Assembly: GCA_900772035.1 (NCBI GenBank)
Contig: CAAGQE010000222.1
Coordinates: forward strand, 1 to 10,126
Length of the DNA stretch: 10,126 nt
DNA from: Candidatus Gastranaerophilales bacterium
GTDB lineage: Bacteria > Cyanobacteriota > Vampirovibrionia > Gastranaerophilales > Gastranaerophilaceae
Direction: 5' to 3'
The notes under the pieces are model-generated. The model made no database searches, was not told where the DNA came from, and saw nothing but the letters and a program-made list of their open reading frames with translations. Positions 1 through 6,688 of this stretch are shown here, one piece after another (position 1 is the stretch's first letter; each line of letters opens with the position of its first letter). A program made the position numbers and the translations under genes.

Positions 1-1
1 A

Positions 2-394
2 ATCAAAAACAACATTGACTCGGGTGTATTCAAAGCAATCCAACAAGCGGCAATTGCGGCTTATAACACACCGAAAGAAAGAATTCAAAAACTCAATAAC
101 ATGTACAAAGAACGTAAAGAAGTAATGGAACAAGGCTTGAGAGAACTCGGTTGGGATATCGAAACATCAAAAGCAACATTCTACCTTTGGGTTCCCGTTC
201 CGAAAGGATTTACATCAGAAGAGTTTGTAACCGCAATGCTTGAAAAAGCACACGTCGTAGTTCCGCCGGGAAACGGTTACGGACCGAACGGAGAAGGCTT
301 CTTCCGTGTCGCATTAACAAGACCTGTTGAAGAAATCAAAGAGGCCTTGAGAAGAATGAAAGAAGCAGGCATCAACTACAATATGACAAAATAA
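2..394 (+). CDS. dapL: LL-diaminopimelate aminotransferase, C-terminal part (5' end outside window)
   Basis: This is the last 130 codons of a fold-type I PLP aminotransferase. The frame is open from base 2, so the gene begins upstream of the window. The NNIDSGVFKAIQQAA stretch at the visible start and the PPGNGYGPNGEGFFRVALTRP block (visible residues about 88-108) are typical of LL-diaminopimelate aminotransferase. In that family the Arg of the FFRVAL strand holds the substrate carboxylate. DapL converts tetrahydrodipicolinate plus glutamate directly to LL-diaminopimelate in the cytoplasm, feeding lysine and peptidoglycan synthesis. The PLP-binding lysine lies in the missing part. DapL is known from plants, Cyanobacteria, Chlamydiae and some other bacteria, which fits a cyanobacterium-related organism. 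The stop is followed within 3 nt by an intrinsic terminator, so this is the end of its transcript. Another class I aminotransferase is the only real alternative. Confidence 0.86.
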   Translation: MKNNIDSGVFKAIQQAAIAAYNTPKERIQKLNNMYKERKEVMEQGLRELGWDIETSKATFYLWVPVPKGFTSEEFVTAMLEKAHVVVPPGNGYGPNGEGFFRVALTRPVEEIKEALRRMKEAGINYNMTK

Positions 395-396
395 TT

Positions 397-419
397 AAAG
401 CCCCTTTTGGGGCTTTTTT
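397..419 (+). terminator. Rho-independent terminator of dapL
   Basis: Perfect 8-bp stem AAAGCCCC/GGGGCTTT (397-404 with 409-416), TTTT loop, and a continuing T run to 419. It lies directly after the dapL stop codon. Confidence 0.93.
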
Positions 420-429
420 AATACAGAAA

Positions 430-452
430 AAAGACGGACAATGCGCCGTCTT
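430..452 (-). terminator. Rho-independent terminator for the minus-strand 58-aa gene
   Basis: A 7-bp stem, AAGACGG (431-437) with CCGTCTT (446-452), has an 8-nt loop. The A run at 427-432 becomes a T run when read on the minus strand. It sits about 30 nt past the stop of the small minus-strand gene and is back to back with the dapL terminator, so it insulates two convergent transcripts. Confidence 0.8.
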
Positions 453-480
453 GTTACTCTCTCTCAATTTTGACGAAAAA

Positions 481-657
481 CTATTTTACCGAAGAAAATA
501 TGTTTTTCACCATTGCAAAAAATCCCGTCTTTTTCGGTTTGAAAACATCAGCCGACACAAGGTTGATGAAATGTCTGTTCAAACCTTTGTGTTCCAACGG
601 TCTTGCAGTAAATTCTTTGTCCAATTCAAATCTTGTTTCTTCAATAATTTGATTCAT
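481..657 (-). CDS. Small orphan protein, 58 aa, function unknown
   Basis: I do not recognise this protein. The start at 657 is chosen because GGGGTGA lies 8 nt upstream on the minus strand, a good ribosome-binding site. An upstream in-frame ATG at 696 would add 13 residues but has no comparable site. The product starts MNQIIEETRFELDKEF and is hydrophilic. It carries a basic segment KPKKTGFF near residues 40-47 and a C-terminal amphipathic stretch AMVKNIFSSVK. There is no signal peptide, no membrane segment and no Cys pair. A minus-strand terminator just past the stop, on the correct side, supports a real transcription unit. The plus-strand frames over the same bases lack a ribosome-binding site and a terminator. 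It is convergent to dapL and divergent from the VKOR operon. Confidence 0.55.
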   Translation of the reverse strand: MNQIIEETRFELDKEFTARPLEHKGLNRHFINLVSADVFKPKKTGFFAMVKNIFSSVK

Positions 658-910
658 AAATTTTTCACCCCGACTGTATTTAGAAGATATCATCAAAAAT
701 CATTTTTAAAATCATCTGTTTGAGGGTATTTAAAATGTTTCATAAAAGTAATGAATTTGAATAAATTCGCGGGAAGTATTACAATCAGAGCACAATTGTT
801 TGTTTACCCAATCGTGTAATACCAAAGAATAAAAAAATAAAGTTTAATACCCGAAAGGAAAATGAAAAACAATCGGTTGTATGCTAAATTAATCAAAAAG
901 TGGGATGTAT
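658..910. other. Intergenic region between the divergent 58-aa gene and the VKOR operon
   Basis: This AT-rich stretch of about 250 bp should hold the promoters of both divergent units. It contains two nested exact inverted repeats, GGGTATT/AATACCC (724-730, 846-852) and GTATTACA/TGTAATAC (776-783, 815-822), and a small hairpin GAATTT/AAATTC (753-758, 763-768). No convincing consensus -35/-10 pair stands out. The best plus-strand hints are TTTACC at 803-808 and the A/T-rich block at 825-842. No tRNA or recognisable riboswitch is seen. A possible 18-codon ORF lies at 862-918. Confidence 0.5.
776..822. repeat. Inverted repeat GTATTACA-N31-TGTAATAC
   Basis: Exact 8-bp arms at 776-783 and 815-822 lie about 90 bp upstream of the VKOR start. 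They sit inside a wider 7-bp dyad (724-730, 846-852) that shares the core GTATT. This could be an operator or chance in AT-rich DNA; there is no terminator T run. Confidence 0.35.
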
Positions 911-918
911 ATGTTTAA
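862..918 (+). CDS. Possible 18-aa leader ORF overlapping the VKOR start
   Basis: An ATG at 862 directly after CGAAAGGAAA opens an 18-codon frame, MKNNRLYAKLIKKWDVYV. Its TAA at 916-918 lies just inside the next gene, whose proposed ATG is 911-913. The layout is that of translational coupling or a leader peptide. The peptide is basic and aromatic, with no run of one amino acid that would suggest a classical attenuator. Against it, the GG of the purine-rich site is only 3 nt from the ATG, tighter than normal, and so short an ORF can be chance. Confidence 0.25.
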   Translation: MKNNRLYAKLIKKWDVYV

Positions 919-2092
919 CTTAAAAAGAACTTCAATAATTGTACTGTTATTAATAGGGTTCGGGCTTTCTGTCGAACTTTGCAGGATTTATTACAACGCA
1001 AATTTCAATCCGTACGCGCTCGACAGTTTCTGCTCCATTAACAATTTGATTGACTGTGACGGTGTCGCAAAGACAAACTTCGCTCAATTTGCGGGAATTC
1101 CGCTTTGCCTTTGGGGAATATTTTTCTACTCATTCTCACTTTTATTACTCGCATCTCCCGCGCTTTCAAAGTTTAAACTTTTGAAGTTTTTAGAAGTTTT
1201 CAAAAACCCGATTTCATACGTATTTTGCTTGTCTTTACCGGCTTTTATAATTTCTATGTGCTTAGCGTGCATATCAATTTTTGCAATCAAAAAAATCTGT
1301 GTACTTTGCTTCGCAACATACTTTGTCGACCTCGCAGTCGCGCTTGTGGCAAGACATTACAAAGAACCTTGGTACTACGAAATCAAACAATCTTTTGGCG
1401 ATTTTAAATCAGCCGTTTCAAACAGAAACTATCTTATAGCATTTATAGCAGTTGTCATAGGCTTTTTGGGTGTATTAACCTATACCGCAAACAGTTATGT
1501 TTTGGCGCCCCAACTTAAACCCATTGACCTTTCTCACTCGAAAGAGGTCAAATACACAATGAAAGACAATATGATGGGCAAACCCACCGCAAAAATCATA
1601 ATAAACGAATATATGGACTACAATTGCGCGTCTTGCTATATGACAAATATTTCGCTCAGAAGAATTATGAACGAACTCGACAATGTTGCGGTTATCCAAC
1701 ACAACCTGCCGCTTGATTCCGAATGCAATGTCCTCGTCAAAGAGGGAGGGCACAAAGGTTCTTGCCGAATGGCGAGATACGCTCTTGCCGCTAAAAAACA
1801 AGGCAGATATTGGGAAGCAAACGAAATTTTGTTTGAAAAAACACCCTCTTCCGAAGCAGAAATTCTGAATATTATGAAAGAAATCAAAGGAATTAACATT
1901 TCCAAACTCGAAGAAGATGCAAATTCCGAAGAAATCGCAAACGAACTGAAAACTGAAGTTAACAACGGTTTAAAACAAAATATTGACGCGACTCCGACCG
2001 TTATGATTAATATGGAAAAAATTACGGGAAATATCCCCTACTACGATTTGAAAGACAAGTTAATCAAATTGGGAGCAACAGAAAAGAAATGA
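911..2092 (+). CDS. VKOR-family disulfide-forming membrane protein fused to a DsbA-like thioredoxin domain
   Basis: An integral-membrane oxidase that would pass electrons from a periplasmic thiol partner to quinone, making disulfides in exported proteins. Numbering is from the upstream ATG at 905. The VKOR domain (about 1-150) has transmembrane helices near 8-25, 66-85, 103-127 and 131-148, the shuttle cysteines C43 and C51 in SFCSINNLIDCD, and the quinone-side pair CVLC at 132-135. A further helix (176-196) leads to a DsbA/Thioredoxin_4-like domain (about 200-395). This has the active site CASC at 241-244, the cis-proline motif TPT at 363-365, and an extra Cys pair, C274/C287. Start 911 is preferred because TGGGA lies 5 nt before it; ATG 905 has the same purines with no spacing. 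VKOR fused to a thioredoxin-fold partner is known from Cyanobacteria and others. The stop overlaps queH by ATGA. Confidence 0.88.
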   Translation: MFNLKRTSIIVLLLIGFGLSVELCRIYYNANFNPYALDSFCSINNLIDCDGVAKTNFAQFAGIPLCLWGIFFYSFSLLLLASPALSKFKLLKFLEVFKNPISYVFCLSLPAFIISMCLACISIFAIKKICVLCFATYFVDLAVALVARHYKEPWYYEIKQSFGDFKSAVSNRNYLIAFIAVVIGFLGVLTYTANSYVLAPQLKPIDLSHSKEVKYTMKDNMMGKPTAKIIINEYMDYNCASCYMTNISLRRIMNELDNVAVIQHNLPLDSECNVLVKEGGHKGSCRMARYALAAKKQGRYWEANEILFEKTPSSEAEILNIMKEIKGINISKLEEDANSEEIANELKTEVNNGLKQNIDATPTVMINMEKITGNIPYYDLKDKLIKLGATEKK

Positions 2093-2652
2093 CACAAATA
2101 GTGTTACACGCCTGTTGTGCAGTCTGCGCGGGCTATCCGCTCGAACTTCTGCACGAAACAGGATTTGAGCCGACCGTTTTTTATTTCAACCCGAATATTC
2201 ATCCGAAAGCCGAATATGACAGACGACTGGAGGAACTCGTCAGATATTGCGGAAAAAAGAATATAAAACTGATAACAGGGAATGATGATACTTCGGGCTG
2301 GTTTGAATATGTCAAAGGCTTGGAAAACGAAAAGGAACGCGGACTTCGTTGTCAAAAATGCTTTGAATACAGACTTTTTGAGACGGCAAAACTTGCAAAA
2401 GCCCTGAATATAAACAAATTCACAACAACTCTTTTTGTAAGTCCGCATAAGGTCAGAAAAGACATCATTGCCTCAGGTCAAAAAGCAGCAGAAATGTATG
2501 GCTTAGAATTTATCGACACGGATTTCAGAAAAAAAGACGGTTTTCTTAAAACAATGCAAATCGCAAAAGCAGAGGGCTTTTACAGACAAAAATATTGCGG
2601 CTGTATTTATGCTCAAAACGAAATGCGCGAAAACGGACTGCTGCAAGAATAA
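2089..2652 (+). CDS. queH: Epoxyqueuosine reductase QueH
   Basis: QueH (former DUF208) reduces epoxyqueuosine to queuosine at the wobble base of GUN-anticodon tRNAs, the last step of queuosine synthesis. It replaces the cobalamin-dependent QueG. The 187-aa length is normal. All family cysteine motifs are visible: HACCAVC at the N-terminus (C9, C10, C13), RCQKCFEYRL (C88, C91) and YCGCIYA (C170, C172). In the family these hold a [4Fe-4S] cluster with an adjacent metal site and a redox-active Cys pair. NPNIHPKAEYDRRLEEL at 34-50 is also typical. The ATG overlaps the TGA of the VKOR-DsbA gene (ATGA), so the two are translationally coupled. No terminator is visible after the stop. Confidence 0.93.
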   Translation: MTQIVLHACCAVCAGYPLELLHETGFEPTVFYFNPNIHPKAEYDRRLEELVRYCGKKNIKLITGNDDTSGWFEYVKGLENEKERGLRCQKCFEYRLFETAKLAKALNINKFTTTLFVSPHKVRKDIIASGQKAAEMYGLEFIDTDFRKKDGFLKTMQIAKAEGFYRQKYCGCIYAQNEMRENGLLQE

Positions 2653-2688
2653 TAACCGACAACATTGTAAAAATTTCGTCAAAAATCC

Positions 2689-2716
2689 TTTACCGAACCC
2701 TAAAAAATGGTAATAT
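2689..2716 (+). promoter_or_regulatory. Extended -10 promoter of the GT-C-like membrane protein gene
   Basis: TTTACC (2689-2694), a 16-bp spacer, then TGG-TAATAT (TG at 2708-2709, -10 at 2711-2716). Transcription would start about 7 nt further on, at or next to the A of the ATG at 2723, giving a leaderless mRNA. There is no Shine-Dalgarno sequence before this ATG, and an in-frame TAA at 2711 rules out a longer ORF. Confidence 0.55.
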
Positions 2717-2722
2717 AAAAGA

Positions 2723-4342
2723 ATGTTCGGCGGATTTAAAAATAAAGAAAACCTCTTGATATTTGCATTTTTTGCTACGCTTTTATTGTGGTGCACGGCT
2801 CTCGCCTTGCCGATAGAACTCGATATTGACCTCTGGGCAAGATTAATAGCAGGCAAATCAATCGTCGAAAACGGAATAATTTTAAAACACGATTTTTATT
2901 CATTCACGCAAACTCTCGATTGGATTGATCACGAATGGGGTGCAAGCGCTCTCATATATTGGTTTTCAAGCATAGGAAAATATTTTCATATCTCAGCAAT
3001 CAAAATGCTTTTGATTTTGAAACTGTTACTCACCCTTGGGGTATTGACACTATCTGTGTTATGCGTAAAAATGCGAGAACCAAAAGCATCTTCACCATAC
3101 CAGATTTTATATTTCGCACTTGCGATATTCGCAATGAATTACGTTTTTTACGCAACAGTCAGATGTCACATGTTCACATTCTTTCTGTTCACACTCACCA
3201 TTTTTTTATTGGAATTATACCGAATTAAAAACAAAAAATGGGCATTGGCGATATTGCCACTAATAGTGTTATTGTGGACAAACATTCACGGTGGGGTACT
3301 TAGCGGACTTGGAATTATCGGTTTGTACGGAATCGGAGAATTTTTAAACAAGAAAAAGTTTTTACCGTATTTTTTAACACTATTTGTGTCATTGATTGTT
3401 TTATTTATTAATCCTTACGGATTTGCTCACGTAAAATTTCTGTTTTGGGCAGGAACAATGAACAGGGAATGGATTACGGAATGGGCATCTCCGATACACA
3501 CGGCAGGTTCTTGGAAGTTTTTGGGATACTTCGCTTTTATGGCAATCATTACCACTATTCGTGTTATTCAAACAAAATTCGACATTAAAAACGCTGACAA
3601 AACAAAGATACTATTACTTGTTGCGACCGCAACCGCAGCGCTTTTGCACACAAAACTCGTTCCGTTTTTTGTAATAACCTCATCAATATTTTTATTTGAC
3701 GATATCTATACTGTTTTAAAAAGCAACAGATTTAAAGCAATCACGGACCCTTGCAACAAATGGTGTTATTTTGTGATAATTATCCTTGCTTTGTTTAAAT
3801 TATCAACATTATCAACATTTGGCGGAATGATAAAAGAACTAGATACATACGAAGCGCTACAATTTATAAAAGAAAACAAACTCAGCGGAAATATTCTTGT
3901 TGAAATGAGTTACGGCAGTATGTTCGCATACAAACTTTATCCGCAAAACAAAATCTTTATGGACGGCAGATACGAGGAGGTTTACGACCCGAAACTTTTG
4001 TTGGTAATGAAAGACTTTTTCAGAGCAGAAGGTGAAAAGCCATACAGCATACTGACTGACTACCCTATCGACATTATTGTTTTTAAAGACGGCATTGAAG
4101 GAAAGACACAAGCAAAACTTCAAGAGTTAAAATGGAGAAGCATTTTTAAGGGAAGCGCACGCGGAGAGATTTGCAGCAGCGTAGTTTGGCATATTTTTGT
4201 CAGCCCTGCTTACAAACTTCCAAAACTAAAGCAGATATCCTTATATCCCTTTAACGACAAGGAATTGTTAGATACACCTATTACAAAAGAAATTCTTCAA
4301 AAAGTTGCAGAAGAAGATAACGCAAAGGACTCTAAACGATAA
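2723..4342 (+). CDS. Polytopic membrane protein, GT-C glycosyltransferase-like, uncharacterised
   Basis: A 539-aa protein with about 10 hydrophobic helices (first at 9-30, others near 92-113, 127-166, 175-232, 263-281, 296-326, 348-365) and a hydrophilic C-terminal part from about 370. Its conserved-looking motifs match a widespread uncharacterised family I associate with the GT-C fold. They are IDLWARLIAGKSIVENG in the first outer loop (35-51), with an acidic pair ELD/DLW; DFYSFT and WIDHEWG (57-73); an LLWTNIHGG membrane loop (184-191); FINPYG (228-233); and the C-terminal KIFMDGRYEEVYD (410-422). GT-C enzymes move sugars from polyprenyl-phosphate donors on the outer face of the membrane, but no substrate can be named here. 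The ATG is the first possible start, without a ribosome-binding site. The 3' end overlaps convergent mnmA by 11 bp. Confidence 0.72.
   Translation: MFGGFKNKENLLIFAFFATLLLWCTALALPIELDIDLWARLIAGKSIVENGIILKHDFYSFTQTLDWIDHEWGASALIYWFSSIGKYFHISAIKMLLILKLLLTLGVLTLSVLCVKMREPKASSPYQILYFALAIFAMNYVFYATVRCHMFTFFLFTLTIFLLELYRIKNKKWALAILPLIVLLWTNIHGGVLSGLGIIGLYGIGEFLNKKKFLPYFLTLFVSLIVLFINPYGFAHVKFLFWAGTMNREWITEWASPIHTAGSWKFLGYFAFMAIITTIRVIQTKFDIKNADKTKILLLVATATAALLHTKLVPFFVITSSIFLFDDIYTVLKSNRFKAITDPCNKWCYFVIIILALFKLSTLSTFGGMIKELDTYEALQFIKENKLSGNILVEMSYGSMFAYKLYPQNKIFMDGRYEEVYDPKLLLVMKDFFRAEGEKPYSILTDYPIDIIVFKDGIEGKTQAKLQELKWRSIFKGSARGEICSSVVWHIFVSPAYKLPKLKQISLYPFNDKELLDTPITKEILQKVAEEDNAKDSKR
3799..3816 (+). 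repeat. Two tandem copies of the 9-mer ATTATCAAC
   Basis: ATTATCAAC occurs at 3799-3807 and again at 3808-3816 and encodes the STLST stretch (residues 361-365) just after a hydrophobic helix of the GT-C-like protein. It is probably a small slippage duplication and keeps the frame. Confidence 0.7.
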
Positions 4343-5372
4343 AACCACCGCCGATTAAGTGACCGTCGTTTTTGTCATAGAAAACACCTGCCTGCCCCTT
4401 TGCGACACCGCTTACATCTTCATCAAACGTAATAACGGCTGAATTTCCGTCAATTTTGACTTTAGCGGATTTTGCAGGCATATTATAGCGAATTTTTACA
4501 AGTGCTTCAAATTCATCCGAAACTCTTGTGTCATGGAGGTTTAAATCAGTTAATTTTATATCATTTGTGAAAGTATCTTGTTTAACACCAACGTAGACTA
4601 TATTTTTTTCGACATCGGTTGAAACCACGTAAAGAGGCTCTTTATAGGCAATACCGATACCTTTGCGTTGTCCCGCGGTAAATTTTGCCGCCCCATCGTG
4701 CTTTCCGATTTTTTCGCCCGTTGAAACCAAGATGAAATCGCCCTTTTCGTGATTTATCACGTTATTGATATATTGAGTCGAACTCATATTTTGGATAAAG
4801 CATACGTCCTGACTGTCTTTTGCGGATTTTGAGGGTAGATCGTTTTCTGCCGCGATTTTTCGGATTTCTTCTTTTGAAGTGAACGAAGACAGCGGAAAAA
4901 CAGTCTTTTCGAGCATTTCTTTCGGCAAATTAAACAAGAAATAGAGTTGGTCTTTTTTGGTATCTTTCGCAGGATAAAGAAGTTTTATGCCGTCAACGGT
5001 TTTGATATCCGCATAATGCCCCGTTGCAATGTATTCCGAACCCTTTTCTTTTGCAAAGTCAAATAACTTGCCCCATTTAACCAATTTATTACACCAAATG
5101 CAAGGATTCGGTGTCTTTCCTGTTCTGTATGAATTTTCAAAGTAAGCAATGATATTTTCCTTAAAATAATCGTGCAAATCCACGAAATAGAAAGGTATTT
5201 CGAGTTTGTCGGCAACTTTTTTTGCATTTTCAACGACAGTCGAGCAATCACCCTCTGTCAACTTAGCGGTAAAAGCCGTAACGTCCCAGCCTTGTTGTTT
5301 TAAGAGTAATGCGCTTACAGAACTGTCAACTCCGCCGCTTAATGCTATTGCAATTTTTTTCTTATCCGACAT
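4332..5372 (-). CDS. mnmA: tRNA-uridine 2-sulfurtransferase MnmA
   Basis: MnmA puts sulfur on C2 of the wobble uridine (U34) of Lys, Glu and Gln tRNAs, using ATP to adenylate the base and a protein persulfide as sulfur source. The 346 aa are close to the family length. Visible are the PP-loop ALSGGVDSS (10-18), the nucleophile motif NPCIWCN with C91 and C94, ATGHYAD (116-122), KDQLYFL (140-146), and SQDVCFI with the persulfide-accepting C191. FTAGQRKGIGIA marks the start of the C-terminal barrels. The segment after the first strand (TAKLTEGDCSTVVENAKKVADKL) is divergent, lacking the usual tryptophan-rich insert. A GAGGT site lies 5 nt before the ATG. mnmA is divergent from the S41 protease and overlaps the preceding gene tail to tail by 11 bp. 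The TAG stop lies inside the neighbour's coding region. Confidence 0.95.
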   Translation of the reverse strand: MSDKKKIAIALSGGVDSSVSALLLKQQGWDVTAFTAKLTEGDCSTVVENAKKVADKLEIPFYFVDLHDYFKENIIAYFENSYRTGKTPNPCIWCNKLVKWGKLFDFAKEKGSEYIATGHYADIKTVDGIKLLYPAKDTKKDQLYFLFNLPKEMLEKTVFPLSSFTSKEEIRKIAAENDLPSKSAKDSQDVCFIQNMSSTQYINNVINHEKGDFILVSTGEKIGKHDGAAKFTAGQRKGIGIAYKEPLYVVSTDVEKNIVYVGVKQDTFTNDIKLTDLNLHDTRVSDEFEALVKIRYNMPAKSAKVKIDGNSAVITFDEDVSGVAKGQAGVFYDKNDGHLIGGGFIV

Positions 5373-5391
5373 AACTACCTCGCTTTTCTAA

Positions 5392-5397
5392 ATAATA
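5392..5397 (-). promoter_or_regulatory. Candidate -10 box of mnmA
   Basis: TATTAT read on the minus strand (one mismatch to TATAAT) lies 19 nt before the mnmA ATG and upstream of its GAGGT site. There is no clear -35 box. This is the only A/T box of this quality in the 119-bp divergent gap on the mnmA side. Confidence 0.35.
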
Positions 5398-5462
5398 CAA
5401 CGAAACTTTATGAAAATATATAAGTCTAAATAATGTGATGATGTAAAATTTTTAATTTGTAC

Positions 5463-5468
5463 TATAAT
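5463..5468 (+). promoter_or_regulatory. Consensus -10 box of the S41 protease gene
   Basis: A perfect TATAAT at 5463-5468, about 10 nt before the AAGGAG ribosome-binding site (5478-5483), implies a very short leader of about 17 nt. No good -35 match is seen 16-18 bp upstream (that region is ATGATGTAAA-like), so an activator may be needed. Confidence 0.6.
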
Positions 5469-5491
5469 AGTTGTGTCAAGGAGATTAGACA

Positions 5492-6688
5492 TTGAAAAGA
5501 ATTATTTTATCTTTATTTTTATTAATATCCGTAACGCTTCCCGCTGCGGCATCACCGCAGACAATGCTTTACGATCAGGTTTGGAAACTCATCAACTCAA
5601 AATACGTTGATGAAACAAACAACCATCAAAATTGGCACAAATGGCGCAAAAGATACGACGCACACATCAAAACGAACGAAGATGCTTACGTCGCAATCGA
5701 CACCATGCTTGCCAGCCTCAATGACCCTTATACAAAGTTTCTCGACCCGAAAGAATTTAAGGAAGAAACAAGCAGTATCAAAGGTTCTTTGAAAGGTATC
5801 GGGGTACAAATCGGTGTCCGCGACGGCAAACTTTTAATCATTGCCCCAATGGAAGACACCCCTGGTGAAAAAGCAGGATTGAAAGCAGAAGATGAAATCC
5901 TCGAAATCGACGGCAAGTCTACAAAAGGTATCACGGTTGACAAAGCAGCCGATTTAATCCGAGGAGAAGAAGGTACAATTGTAAAACTTTTAATTAAGAG
6001 AAAAAATGTACCGAACAAACTCTACTCCGTTCAACGTGCGAAAATAGAAATCAAGTCCGTTTCAACAAAACTTCCTCTCGAAGGAATGAAACTTGATAAT
6101 CGAATCGGGTACATCAGATTGAGTTCTTTCATAAGCCAAAACGCAATTGACGAATTCAAAAAAGCACTTGCAGGCTACACAAGCGCAGGCAAAAAAGGCT
6201 ACATCATCGACTTGCGTTCAAACCCCGGCGGACTTTTGACAAACGCAATAACATTGTCAGATATGTTCTTAAACGGCGGAATTATCGTAAGTACAGTTGA
6301 CAGAATGGGCTACAAAGACACCATTCGCGCAGGCAGACAATACGTTTGCGACAAGCCGATTGTAATTCTCATAAACGGCGGCAGCGCATCAGCCAGCGAA
6401 ATTTTCTCAGGTGCAATGAAAGACAACAACAGAGCATTAATCGTCGGCGAAAAATCCTTCGGCAAAGGGCTTGTTCAAGAAATTAACAAACTCCCCGGCG
6501 GCTCGGGCTGTAACATCACAATCCAAAAATATCTCACCCCCAGCGGCAGAGATATCCACAAAAAAGGAATTAAGCCCGATATCACAGTATCGTTTACCGA
6601 TGCGGATATCAAGGCTAAAAAAGATGTTCAACTCTTAAAAGCAGAGGAACTTTTGATAAAAATGATTACTTATCAGCCGAAACACTAG
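5492..6688 (+). CDS. S41 C-terminal processing protease, CtpA type
   Basis: A secreted serine protease that trims the C-termini of envelope or exported proteins. Translation starts at TTG 5492, supported by AAGGAG at 5478-5483 with 8-nt spacing. A signal peptide MKRIILSLFLLISVTLPAAA ends near residue 21 with A-x-A-type residues. The order is an N-terminal helical region (24-90), a PDZ domain (about 95-185, with GIGVQIG and APMEDTPGEKAGL), then the protease core (190-365). The catalytic dyad is inferred from the NGGSASASEI and GEKSFGKGLVQ motifs: Ser300 and Lys325, with Gln329. The spacing (25 and 4) agrees with the S/K/Q arrangement of CtpB-type enzymes. YLTPSGRDIHKKGIKPDI (347-364) closes the domain. 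At 398 aa it is a typical short CTP without a long C-terminal extension. It is convergent with the flavoprotein, sharing CTAG. Confidence 0.92.
   Translation: MKRIILSLFLLISVTLPAAASPQTMLYDQVWKLINSKYVDETNNHQNWHKWRKRYDAHIKTNEDAYVAIDTMLASLNDPYTKFLDPKEFKEETSSIKGSLKGIGVQIGVRDGKLLIIAPMEDTPGEKAGLKAEDEILEIDGKSTKGITVDKAADLIRGEEGTIVKLLIKRKNVPNKLYSVQRAKIEIKSVSTKLPLEGMKLDNRIGYIRLSSFISQNAIDEFKKALAGYTSAGKKGYIIDLRSNPGGLLTNAITLSDMFLNGGIIVSTVDRMGYKDTIRAGRQYVCDKPIVILINGGSASASEIFSGAMKDNNRALIVGEKSFGKGLVQEINKLPGGSGCNITIQKYLTPSGRDIHKKGIKPDITVSFTDADIKAKKDVQLLKAEELLIKMITYQPKH

Noticed and set aside
451..723. Plus-strand open frames over the 58-aa gene
   Set aside because: They are Phe/Lys/Ser-rich with no ribosome-binding site or downstream terminator; the minus-strand reading has both.
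1475..1965. Minus-strand open frames inside the VKOR-DsbA gene
   Set aside because: They are antisense shadows of a gene with clear active-site motifs.
6654..6675. TGATAA/TTATCA hairpin near the protease stop
   Set aside because: A weak 6-bp AT stem inside coding sequence without a T tract; not a terminator.
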